Positions 7,186-14,893 of a DNA stretch of 64,000 bases are shown piece after piece. Every line of letters begins with the position of its first letter. Within the stretch, counting starts at the first letter, position 1. The position numbers and the translations under genes were made by a program. The DNA comes from Clostridium estertheticum (GTDB taxonomy: Bacteria > Bacillota > Clostridia > Clostridiales > Clostridiaceae), in contig NZ_CP086239.1 in NCBI RefSeq assembly GCF_026650985.1, forward strand, positions 5,048,501-5,112,500. The letters run 5' to 3'. The notes beneath the pieces were generated by a model. That model worked only from the letters and a program-made list of their open reading frames with translations, searched no databases and was not told the DNA's origin.

Positions 7186-8439
7186 ATGATGATTAAAGAA
7201 ATTTTTAACACAAAACAAACAGAGCTAAGCAATGGTATAAAACTTATTACTATTAAAAAAGATAGTCAAATATCAGCAGTTCATGCTGGAGTAAATATAG
7301 GTTCGCTTTTTGAAGAAAAAGATGAAAAAGGCATAGCGCACTTTATTGAACATATGCTGTTCAAAGGTACGAAGGTTAGAACTAATGAGAAGCTAAACAG
7401 TGATTTAGAAAATTTAGGTGGAGAATATAATGCTTATACTGATTTTAATTCTACAGTATATAGTGCTACGATTTTAAATGAGGAATTAGAGAATGCTATA
7501 ACACTCATGGGGGATATGCTTTTAAACTCTACTTTTCCAATTGGTGAAATTGAAAAAGAAAGAGGCGTTATATTATCTGAAATTAGAACAATTAATGATG
7601 ACATTGAAGACTTAAGTTTTCAGAGAGTTAATGAAATTGCGTTTAAATATAGTCCACTTAGGGAAGATACTATTGGAAATGAAGATATTATAAAAAATGT
7701 TACAAGGGAGCAACTTGTTAAGTTTTATAATAAATATTATTTGCCGAATAATTCTTTTATATCTATTGTATCCCCATTTGAACACGAGGACATAATAAAT
7801 ATTGTAAGTAAGTGTTTTGGTAAATGGACTAAGAAAAAATTTGAAAAGAAAAAAATAGTAACTGAAAAACAACAATTTATAAAAAAAATATCATATAAAA
7901 AAGAAATTGAGCAAAGTACAATACTTTATTTATATACATTTAATGGCTTGTCTAAAGATGAGGAACTTGCACTTAGAATATTAAACTATAAATTTGGTGA
8001 GAGTTCTAATTCTATATTATTTAGAGAACTACGCGAGGAAAGAGGATTGTCTTATGATGTTTACACTCATTTAGATACTTCAAATAATGTTAAAACACTT
8101 TATATTTATACATCGGTATCAGAAAAAAATGTTGATGAGGCAATCCATGTAATTGATACTGTAATTAAAGACATCGAAACTGAGAAAATAGTTTTTGATG
8201 ATAATACAATATCTTTAATGAAAAAAATAATGAAAACTGCCATTGCATCAACACTTGAGGATTCTACGGATCTTTCAAATTATGTACTTCATCAGGCTAT
8301 GGACAACGAAGATATATATCAATTTACTGATGATATGAAAAACATGGGAAATGTTAAAAGTGAGGATTTATATAATGTTTCTAGAAAAGTATTACAAAAA
8401 CCAACAATTCACATATTTTTACCAGAAAAGAGAGGCTAA
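7186..8439 (+). CDS. M16-family zinc metallopeptidase
   Basis: A 417-residue protein with the inverted zinc motif HFIEH (near residues 51-55, followed by MLFKGT) and the downstream glutamate region typical of M16B peptidases (mitochondrial processing-peptidase-like, YmxG/PqqL type). The C-terminal half carries the second, inactive-like M16 lobe with a LREERGLSYDVYT segment. Such proteins usually act as dimers on peptides; the substrate here is unknown. ATGs at 7186 and 7189 are both possible after AAAGGAG, the second having better spacing. The recX start lies three bases past its stop, so the two genes are probably co-transcribed. Confidence 0.88.
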   Translation: MMIKEIFNTKQTELSNGIKLITIKKDSQISAVHAGVNIGSLFEEKDEKGIAHFIEHMLFKGTKVRTNEKLNSDLENLGGEYNAYTDFNSTVYSATILNEELENAITLMGDMLLNSTFPIGEIEKERGVILSEIRTINDDIEDLSFQRVNEIAFKYSPLREDTIGNEDIIKNVTREQLVKFYNKYYLPNNSFISIVSPFEHEDIINIVSKCFGKWTKKKFEKKKIVTEKQQFIKKISYKKEIEQSTILYLYTFNGLSKDEELALRILNYKFGESSNSILFRELREERGLSYDVYTHLDTSNNVKTLYIYTSVSEKNVDEAIHVIDTVIKDIETEKIVFDDNTISLMKKIMKTAIASTLEDSTDLSNYVLHQAMDNEDIYQFTDDMKNMGNVKSEDLYNVSRKVLQKPTIHIFLPEKRG

Positions 8440-8441
8440 TA

Positions 8442-9317
8442 TTGAGTAGTCTTATTACAAAAATTGAATTCCAAAAAAAGAACAAGGCTAGAGTTAACAT
8501 CTATATGGATGGGGAGTATGCTTTTGCATGTGATGCTCAGCTTGTTTATATTCATAATATAACTAAAGGTAGAGACATGGACAAGGAGAGCCTTGAAAAT
8601 ATAGTTAATGAAGATAATTATATAAAAGGAAAAACTTGTGCACTTCATTTTTTAGAAAGAAGCTTTAAGTCAACAAAGCAAGTAATAGATAAATTAACGA
8701 TGAAAGAATTTGATGTTAAAACCATAGAACGGGTAATGGACTTTCTAAGTCGGTATGATTTTATTGATGATAGTCTATTTATTAAGTTATATATAAAAGA
8801 GAAAATTAGATCTTGTGGTAAAAATAAGATTAAGTTTGCCTTATTAAAAAAATTTCTACCAAAAGAATTGATCAATGAAGAACTTAATAAAATAACTAGT
8901 GAGCAGCTACTGGAAACAGCTTTGAAGTTAGCAAATAAAAAGATTGTAACATTAGCTAAGAGTGAAAAAGATTCCCAAAAACTATATAAAAAAACAACAG
9001 ATTATTTAGTACGTAGTGGATATGATTATGAACTAATTAGAAAAGTTATGGATGAAATCACGAGTAATGACAAGGAGGATGACCTTGTAGAAGGTGCACC
9101 TTTAGGGAAAGGTGAGGTGTATGAAGAAACACCCGCGGAAGATTATAATGAATTGTACGAACTAGCTAGTAAAAGGTACAATATATTAATTAAGTCAGAG
9201 ACTGAGAATATGAAAATATACAAAAAACTTGGAGATTATCTCTTAAGAAGAGGTTTTAAGTGGGAGCAAATTAAAAAAGTATTAAAAAGTTTGATTAATG
9301 GTGTGGAAGATGAATAG
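8442..9317 (+). CDS. recX: RecX-family regulatory protein, extended form
   Basis: The N-terminal 200 residues match RecX: an N-terminal beta segment (KARVNIYMDGEYAF), then three-helix repeats including ALHFLERSFKSTKQVIDKL and FLSRYDFIDDSLF. RecX binds the RecA filament and limits its extension during recombination and SOS induction. At 291 residues it is long for the family. The last module seems duplicated: a YKKTTDYLVRSGYDYELIRKVM segment near residues 180-205 recurs as YKKLGDYLLRRGFKWEQIKKVL near residues 260-285, separated by an acidic linker. The start is TTG 8442 after AGAGG. recA is not in this window. Confidence 0.85.
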   Translation: MSSLITKIEFQKKNKARVNIYMDGEYAFACDAQLVYIHNITKGRDMDKESLENIVNEDNYIKGKTCALHFLERSFKSTKQVIDKLTMKEFDVKTIERVMDFLSRYDFIDDSLFIKLYIKEKIRSCGKNKIKFALLKKFLPKELINEELNKITSEQLLETALKLANKKIVTLAKSEKDSQKLYKKTTDYLVRSGYDYELIRKVMDEITSNDKEDDLVEGAPLGKGEVYEETPAEDYNELYELASKRYNILIKSETENMKIYKKLGDYLLRRGFKWEQIKKVLKSLINGVEDE

Positions 9318-9381
9318 ACATGAGGTCAATTATAACTTTATTTCATCTCATCCTCAAAATATAATAAGTCGGAGGAAAAAG

Positions 9382-9417
9382 ATGATACGAATTAAAGAAG
9401 GTGATAGGATTGTTTAG
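9382..9417 (+). CDS. Possible 11-codon leader ORF overlapping the transglutaminase start
   Basis: ATG 9382 lies behind a strong GGAGGAAAAAG and opens the peptide MIRIKEGDRIV, ending at TAG 9415-9417. The TTG start of the following gene (9410) lies inside its last codons in another frame. This is the geometry of translational coupling by a leader peptide. Peptide production is not proven. Confidence 0.35.
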   Translation: MIRIKEGDRIV

Positions 9418-10585
9418 AGAACCCGTAAGTATGATTTTGTTATTAATATTTATATACCCAATAATTAGAGGCTTTATATTTAAATTTTCATCTGATTATT
9501 TAAAAGGATCTATTCAAGGCGTTTTTCAAAGCTTCTCTTTTTTGTTTTCTTTGTGTTTAGGTATTTATTATACTAAAAAAATATTTATTCAACATGATGA
9601 AGGTATGTATGCAAATATATATAAAAATATACCACCAAAAGCAATAGAGTTTATTAATAGCAATCCATTGGTGGTTTATATATTACTTATGCCACTTTTG
9701 ATAATGATAATTTACAGCATCATAACTTTTGTTGTTAATACGATTGCTCATATTACTCTTTATCCTCTATTTGATACTATAGAGAATAAGTTAAAGCAAA
9801 AGAGTATTTTATTTAATAGAATTGTTGGTGCAATATTTCAAGTGCCTAAAGCAATTTCTTATGTAATTGTTATTACTTTTATATTGAATTTTATGTCACT
9901 TCTCAATGTAGCGGATACATACAATAAATATTTGGAAGAATCACAAGCATATAATTATATATCAAAGGAAGTAGTCATTCCTCTTACTAATTCGAAACTT
10001 GCAAAAAGGCTTCCTAATATCGTTAACAACTCATTTACGATAGTTGTGAAGGATCCTTCTTCACCTGCGTCTGAGAGTAATGTACAAAACAACAAACATA
10101 AGGGCATAATTTATTACAATGGTATTACACTAGATCAAGGGGTTAAGTCTAATGATGAGATAAATAAGTTCGCTATTAACTTAGCTCAAGGTAAAAATGG
10201 TACGAGGGATAAAGCCAAAGCTATATACAATTGGGTAGGTAGTAAAATAGTTTATAGTGACGAAAAAGCAAATAGAGTATTAAATAATGATACACAAATG
10301 ACCTCTGGAGCCATCCCAACTTTTAATTCTAAAAGTGGAATATGTTTCGATTATGCATGTCTCTACGTCGCTATGTGCAGAGCTAACAATATAAAGGTAA
10401 GAATCATAACTGGTCAAGGATTTAATGGGAGTAATTGGGTTAGTCATGCTTGGAATCAAGTATATATAGCAGGTGAGAATAAATGGATTAACGTAGATCC
10501 TACATTTTTAATTGGAGGAGACTATTTTGATAGCAAAAGATTTACTTTAGACCATAAGCAAGAAAGTATAGCTGGAGAGTGGTAA
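9410..10585 (+). CDS. Membrane-anchored transglutaminase-like protease-fold protein
   Basis: The first half has about four hydrophobic segments (near residues 5-25, 35-55, 85-115 and 135-165). The extracytoplasmic-looking second half carries a transglutaminase-like domain with catalytic Cys about 312 (SGICFDYA), His about 346 (VSHAWNQV) and Asp about 363 (NVDPTF). The domain family contains proteases, peptide amidases and cross-linkers, so the activity is uncertain; a cell-wall or surface-protein role fits the topology. I choose TTG 9410 after AAGGTGAT; GTG 9401 has no spaced ribosome-binding site. The stop lies just before the terminator that the insertion sequence has split. Confidence 0.8.
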   Translation: MFREPVSMILLLIFIYPIIRGFIFKFSSDYLKGSIQGVFQSFSFLFSLCLGIYYTKKIFIQHDEGMYANIYKNIPPKAIEFINSNPLVVYILLMPLLIMIIYSIITFVVNTIAHITLYPLFDTIENKLKQKSILFNRIVGAIFQVPKAISYVIVITFILNFMSLLNVADTYNKYLEESQAYNYISKEVVIPLTNSKLAKRLPNIVNNSFTIVVKDPSSPASESNVQNNKHKGIIYYNGITLDQGVKSNDEINKFAINLAQGKNGTRDKAKAIYNWVGSKIVYSDEKANRVLNNDTQMTSGAIPTFNSKSGICFDYACLYVAMCRANNIKVRIITGQGFNGSNWVSHAWNQVYIAGENKWINVDPTFLIGGDYFDSKRFTLDHKQESIAGEW

Positions 10586-10596
10586 AAAAAAACTCC

Positions 10597-10604
10597 CTGA
10601 AATC
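10597..10604. repeat. Left target-site duplication
   Basis: CTGAAATC at 10597-10604 is repeated at 12330-12337, immediately outside the two 15-bp terminal inverted repeats. Confidence 0.85.
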
Positions 10605-10658
10605 GAGGCCACTGAAAAAAGCACTCTTTTTTCAGTAGAGTTTTCAAATTTGAATAGA

Positions 10659-10703
10659 AAAAGCATGAGGAATCCATATTTTTGGATATCTCATGCTTTT
10701 TCT
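10659..10703. terminator. Terminator at the transposase 3' side of the IS
   Basis: AAAAAGCATGAG pairs with CTCATGCTTTTT, with an inner ATCCA/TGGAT helix. It serves the minus-strand transposase and is symmetrical. Confidence 0.75.
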
Positions 10704-10726
10704 TTTATAATTAAGTTTTAAAAGCC

Positions 10727-12187
10727 CTATTTCATGCTTTTCAACTTAATTATTCTCTTTAGATTCACAGTGAAGATTGATAATGCACCTTGCATTTGCA
10801 TGCTAATTAAGCCTGACGATATTGCTACATCATAGCCATGTTGGTGCTTAAGTTCACTATTTTTAGCCTCTATCATATAACGCTCCCTAGCACGTTTTTT
10901 AAAATATTCACTTTTTTCGAACTCTATTTGATCTTTGTGGGTATTTGACTTTATTGAAACTGAATAAGTTTTAGATTTAGCGCCTTCTTTATAACACCCA
11001 TCTTTATGAACACAATTTTTACACTTTTCTACATTAAAATAGTAAGTTAACACTTGATTTTTACCAACATTCTTCTTTCCCTGTTTTGCTTTTTTAATAG
11101 CCATATGACCTGCCGGACATACAAATAAACCAGCATCTTTATTAAACTCAAATTCATCTTCTTTTTTTCGCATTCCTTGTGAAATTACAGGATTTAGTTT
11201 TGAAATTAATGCAATTTTATTTTCTTTTGCATATTCTAGATTTTTCTTTTCAGAATAAGCTGTATCTCCAATTACTTCATTAACATCTATACCAGCCTCA
11301 CGGCTTTTTTCTATTAAGGCTATGAGCTCCTTTCCATCACTTTTTTCGCCAGTTGTAATAACAGCTGCTGTAATTAAACGTTCTTCACTCATAGCAAGGT
11401 GTGATTTATATCCAAAAAAAGAACTATCCTCAGTCTTATGCCCCACTTTTGCATCCTCATCTTTTGATAGTTTTAGGTTTTCTATGTCATCATTAAAAGC
11501 TTCGGTTAAGTAGTTTAATTTAGTTTTCACAGTTGGATTTGCTACAATTTCTGGATTCTTGTTTATGCTATCAATTAATAATTTGCAGTACTCAAGAATA
11601 TCTTCAAGTACTCCATTTGTAACTTTATTCGGCAAATCTTCTTTTATCTCAGGATGTACTCCGTACAATGTTTTTCTTAAATTTTTTGCACGTTTCAATA
11701 ATTCTTCTCCTGCTGATTTTTGGTTATAACGTGACTTGGTATGCGTAGCATCAACTATTATTGCTTTGCTTTTTAAAACTCCCTCTTTTATAGCAAGTTC
11801 TACAGTCTTGTTTATTAATAAATCTAATAAATTCATGTCTTTAAGGCGAAGCTTTCTAAATTTAGTTAATGTACTTGAGTTTATTAAATTTGTTTCTTCT
11901 GGGGCTAAATTCAGAAAATATTTAAATGACATATCATAAAGAGTTCTTTCAACAACATCTTCATCAGACAATTCATATATTACTTTCAAAAGCAAATATT
12001 TAAATAGCATTATAGGGTTAATAGCACCTCTACCCATAGATGAACTATAGTTAATAATCAATTCGTCATAAACAAATGAAAAGTCAACAAGGTCATTAAT
12101 TTGCTTTAAAATGTTATCTTTCGGAATAATTAACGAATATAAGCTATGGTATGTATTTATTTTTATTTCCAATTGTCCTTTTAGCAT
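10727..12187 (-). CDS. IS1182-family DDE transposase
   Basis: A full-length 486-residue transposase. The N-terminal DUF772-type helical region contains SMGRGAINPIMLFKYLLLKVIYELSDE. The DDE catalytic core is visible as Asp146 (IIVDATHT), Asp308 (VIGDTAYSE) and Glu440 or Glu445 (RYMIEAKNSELK). A cysteine-containing insert (CKNCVHKDGC, near 389-398) lies between the second Asp and the Glu, as in other members. It catalyses cut-and-paste transposition of the surrounding element. There are no frameshifts or internal stops, so it is probably functional. Confidence 0.93.
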   Translation of the reverse strand: MLKGQLEIKINTYHSLYSLIIPKDNILKQINDLVDFSFVYDELIINYSSSMGRGAINPIMLFKYLLLKVIYELSDEDVVERTLYDMSFKYFLNLAPEETNLINSSTLTKFRKLRLKDMNLLDLLINKTVELAIKEGVLKSKAIIVDATHTKSRYNQKSAGEELLKRAKNLRKTLYGVHPEIKEDLPNKVTNGVLEDILEYCKLLIDSINKNPEIVANPTVKTKLNYLTEAFNDDIENLKLSKDEDAKVGHKTEDSSFFGYKSHLAMSEERLITAAVITTGEKSDGKELIALIEKSREAGIDVNEVIGDTAYSEKKNLEYAKENKIALISKLNPVISQGMRKKEDEFEFNKDAGLFVCPAGHMAIKKAKQGKKNVGKNQVLTYYFNVEKCKNCVHKDGCYKEGAKSKTYSVSIKSNTHKDQIEFEKSEYFKKRARERYMIEAKNSELKHQHGYDVAISSGLISMQMQGALSIFTVNLKRIIKLKSMK

Positions 12188-12273
12188 AATAGTTTAGCCC
12201 CTTTTATTTTATTCTACTATACTAATTCGACATATCTTTTAAAATTCCTTTTTGTTTTTAGTCTTTTACATAA

Positions 12274-12307
12274 AAAAATCGCCATCTTTAATTCGATGAC
12301 GATTTTT
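12274..12307. terminator. Hairpin inside the right end of the IS
   Basis: AAAAATCGCCATC (12274-12286) pairs with GATGACGATTTTT (12295-12307) with one mismatch. It lies upstream of the transposase and could shield the element from outside transcription. Confidence 0.6.
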
Positions 12308-12329
12308 CATATAGTTTTTCAGTGGCCTC

Positions 12330-12337
12330 CTGAAATC
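12330..12337. repeat. Right target-site duplication
   Basis: CTGAAATC, the second copy of the 8-bp target duplication. It overlaps the stop codon of the TPR gene without altering it. Confidence 0.85.
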
Positions 12338-12692
12338 AGGGAGTTTTTTTATAACTTTTTAATAATAAATTAATAGCCTTTTCACAATCTTCATCATCAT
12401 TATTTAGTGACCAAGCGGTATTAAAATAATATAATGCTTTAGCTTTATTAAAACACATGGCATAACAGTAAGCTAAGTTGAAAAAGTATTTGCTTTCACG
12501 GCGCAGGGATATAGCAGCATGAAATAAAGGTATTGCATCTTCATATTTTTTTAAGTGAATAAAACATACTGCACTATTATAAAGTGCGCCAGCCTCATTA
12601 TCTTTCATTTCAGCAGCTTTCTTATATAGAGATATTGCTCTATTATAATCTTTAGTATTGTAAATATCGTTAGCCTTTTGAAAGTATTCCAT
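12336..12692 (-). CDS. Small tetratricopeptide-repeat protein
   Basis: A 118-residue protein made of three TPR-like helix pairs (ANDIYNTKDYNRAISLYKKA; AGALYNSAVCFIHLKKYEDAIPLF; FFNLAYCYAMCFNKAKALYYFNTAW). TPR modules mediate protein contacts; no catalytic domain is attached and the partner is unknown. The stop codon TGA lies inside the shared terminator, so the IS insertion stopped just short of changing the product. The ATG is preceded by AAGGAGGATAAT. It may be an independent unit or distantly linked to the ABC genes upstream. Confidence 0.75.
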   Translation of the reverse strand: MEYFQKANDIYNTKDYNRAISLYKKAAEMKDNEAGALYNSAVCFIHLKKYEDAIPLFHAAISLRRESKYFFNLAYCYAMCFNKAKALYYFNTAWSLNNDDEDCEKAINLLLKSYKKTP

Positions 12693-12790
12693 TATTATCC
12701 TCCTTATGATTCATAAAAGAATTACAAATTTGTTATCTCATGAAAATAAATTACATATTAGATCATTATTAATTTAAATGAGACTAATAT

Positions 12791-12834
12791 GGACAGCATT
12801 ATATTGAATTGCTCATTCAATATAAATACTGTCC
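12791..12834. terminator. Hairpin downstream of the ABC permease gene
   Basis: GGACAG (12791-12796) pairs with CTGTCC (12829-12834), continued inside by an ATTGAAT/ATTCAAT stem. There is little T-tract, so it may be a weak terminator or an mRNA-end structure for the minus-strand ABC operon. Confidence 0.5.
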
Positions 12835-12869
12835 AAGGGTTTTAATTTGTATTCATTATAAGTAAAATT

Positions 12870-13670
12870 TCATTTGTTTTTAAAAACCACTTTTCTCTCA
12901 ATAAATGCGACCACCTCATACATAAGGTAAGCTAATATTGCGAGTATTACTATGCTCATCATTACCATATCTAGCTGGGAAACTTGACCACCATAAATTA
13001 TTAAAAAACCTAAACCTTCTTTAGCTACTAAGAATTCACCCATAATTACACCAACCCATGATAGTCCTACGTTTATTTTAAGTGCAGAAATGAGAGTAGG
13101 AATAGAAGCAGGAATAATTAGAGTAATTAATATTTGAAGTTTCGAGGCCCCAAAGGTCTTTAGAAGTTTTATTTTATCTTCATCCACTTCTCTAAAGCCA
13201 CCTAAGATGCTTATTATAGTTACAACTATTGATATTAAAAGAGCAATTACTATTATTGCTTTTATGCCATTGCCTACCCAAAATATAATAATAGGTGCAA
13301 GAGCTACTTTGGGCAAAGCATTTAATACAATTAAATATGGGTCTAAAACTTTGGATACAAAATCGGACCACCACAATAGTACTGCGATAAGGGCGCCTAA
13401 AATTGTTCCAAGTAAAAAACCTGTTATAGTTTCAAAACATGTTACCGAGATATGAGTTAAAAGTGTTCCTTCATTATATACTTGCATAAACGATGTAAAC
13501 ATTTTCGAAGGCGTACTTGTTAGGAACGAGTCTATCCAGTTTAGTCTTCCGGCTATTTCCCAAAGACTAAAAAATATTATTAATATTATTATCCTTGTAA
13601 AAATAATAATGTGTTTTCTCCTTTTTACGTCTTTAATATATTTTTTCTGTTCATGACTTTGAATCAGCAT
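12870..13670 (-). CDS. ABC transporter permease, SsuC/TauC/ThiX-like
   Basis: A 266-residue protein with six predicted membrane spans and the binding-protein-dependent permease loop (TFGASKLQILITLIIPASIPTL, near residues 175-196) that docks to the ATPase. It matches the family importing sulfonates, taurine, nitrate or thiamine precursors. Its start overlaps the upstream ATPase gene by 20 bases, so they form one operon. No binding protein is adjacent; the NMT1/THI5-type lipoprotein at 27606-28631 is the best candidate in the window. The substrate cannot be deduced, and no TPP or other known riboswitch precedes the operon. Confidence 0.88.
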   Translation of the reverse strand: MLIQSHEQKKYIKDVKRRKHIIIFTRIIILIIFFSLWEIAGRLNWIDSFLTSTPSKMFTSFMQVYNEGTLLTHISVTCFETITGFLLGTILGALIAVLLWWSDFVSKVLDPYLIVLNALPKVALAPIIIFWVGNGIKAIIVIALLISIVVTIISILGGFREVDEDKIKLLKTFGASKLQILITLIIPASIPTLISALKINVGLSWVGVIMGEFLVAKEGLGFLIIYGGQVSQLDMVMMSIVILAILAYLMYEVVAFIERKVVFKNK

Positions 13671-14427
13671 TATTATTCAACTCCTTCCAAATTTCATTGA
13701 AGTAATTACTAAATTTCGGAGCTTCTCTACGTTTTAAAGGATAAGAAAAGTTTTCACCAAATTCTAGTGCCATGTGTTTAACAATCACAGCAGGGCGTTT
13801 AGAAAGAATAATGATTTCATCGGACATAGCGATAGCTTCTGCAATGTCATGTGTTACCATTATTGTGGTCTTTTTCTCTTTTTTTATAATTTCATAAACC
13901 TCATTGCTAATGTTTAATCTAGTTTGATAGTCTAAAGCTGAAAAGGGTTCATCTAAAAGAAGTAATTCAGGACTTAAAGCTAAGGTTCTAATTAAAGCGA
14001 CTCTTTGCCTCATGCCCCCAGATAATTCTCTAGGGTGATGGTCTCTAAATTCCCAGAGATTATAACTTATTAGAAGTCTTTTTACTAGTTCCTTATTGGC
14101 AACTGTGATAGAATGGTTAATTTTAAGGCCTAGCAGTACATTTTCCCATATAGTTAGCCAGTCAAACAATTGATCCTTTTGAAACATATAGCCGATTTTT
14201 AAAAAACTTACGCTATCAGCACTACTATTAATTTTAATTTCTCCGGATGACGGAGAAATTAAGCCTGCTATTATATTTAATAGCGTAGATTTTCCACAAC
14301 CAGAAGGTCCTACAATACTTAAAAAGTGACCTTCTTGTACACCAAAGGAAATATCCTCTAGAGCAGGTGTTTCTGCACTTAAGGAGTGGTAATTCATACA
14401 TATATTATTAATTTCTACTTTAATCAC
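13651..14427 (-). CDS. ABC transporter ATP-binding protein, SsuB/TauB/ThiZ-like
   Basis: A 258-residue ATPase with Walker A GPSGCGKST (near 39-47), Q-loop MFQKDQLFDWLTIWENV, signature LSGGMRQRV, Walker B LLLLDEPFSALD and H-loop VTHDIAEA. The pattern fits the nitrate/sulfonate/taurine-type importers. It is the first gene of a two-gene minus-strand operon with the permease and would energise uptake at the cytoplasmic face. Confidence 0.9.
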   Translation of the reverse strand: MIKVEINNICMNYHSLSAETPALEDISFGVQEGHFLSIVGPSGCGKSTLLNIIAGLISPSSGEIKINSSADSVSFLKIGYMFQKDQLFDWLTIWENVLLGLKINHSITVANKELVKRLLISYNLWEFRDHHPRELSGGMRQRVALIRTLALSPELLLLDEPFSALDYQTRLNISNEVYEIIKKEKKTTIMVTHDIAEAIAMSDEIIILSKRPAVIVKHMALEFGENFSYPLKRREAPKFSNYFNEIWKELNNNADSKS

Positions 14428-14893
14428 TTTATCATCCCCTCAAAGTTATAGTTTAGTATATGAGGGCTTATATTGTATTGTTAACGAACATTTTAGAAGA
14501 GGATGATAAATGGTATTAAATCAAAATTATGGTTATTGAGTATTTTTACAAGAATAGAAAATAATTGACATTAGTTTCTAAAATAATTAAGAAAAAATAG
14601 GTTGAAAATATCATATTTATTGAGTTATAATATTATATACTAGCTTGGTAATTTTTTTGAAACGTTGTTGATATGTAAAATAAACATTAAAATGATATAA
14701 TTAATGTAAAGAATATGCTAATAAGTTGCGATTTTGAGAATAAATCATGTTTTTGAAGAATAAAAATATATAAACTAAAAATAGGATATATTAAAGAAAA
14801 ATTTAAAAAAATAATGAGTTTAGATCAAGACGCATAAATATATATAATAAATTTTAGAAACAAAAATAAATCGAACTTGCGAGGAAAGAGAAG
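14428..14893. other. AT-rich gap between divergent genes, no recognised feature
   Basis: These 466 bases separate the minus-strand ABC operon from the plus-strand CoA-activase gene and must hold both promoters. A TTGACA is present at 14565-14570 but has no good -10 at normal spacing. I see no gene, riboswitch or long inverted repeat. Confidence 0.4.

Larger units (their letters stand above)
10605..12329. mobile_element. Intact IS1182-type insertion sequence (1725 bp)
   Basis: The element begins and ends with a perfect 15-bp inverted repeat, GAGGCCACTGAAAAA (10605-10619 and the complement of 12315-12329), flanked by the direct repeat CTGAAATC. It contains one full transposase gene on the minus strand. 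Hairpins lie just inside both ends: 10659-10703 (AAAAAGCATGAG with CTCATGCTTTTT) and 12274-12307 (AAAAATCGCCATC with GATGACGATTTTT). These would block transcription entering or leaving. The perfect repeats and undamaged ORF suggest recent insertion. Confidence 0.9.
10586..12350. terminator. Bidirectional terminator split by the insertion sequence
   Basis: Fifteen bases at 10586-10600 (seven A then ACTCCCTGA read continuously) are the exact reverse complement of 12336-12350. Removing the element and one copy of the 8-bp duplication joins them into a hairpin with a T-tract on each strand. It lies between the convergent stop codons at 10585 and 12336, as a shared terminator should. Confidence 0.8.

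Noticed and set aside
12336-12692. TPR gene truncated by the insertion sequence
   Set aside because: The target duplication preserves the original stop codon, so the reading frame is unchanged.
14428-14893. TPP riboswitch upstream of the ABC pair, which would suggest a thiamine-precursor transporter
   Set aside because: No CUGAGA or ACCUGA-type core words are present in this gap in a suitable arrangement.
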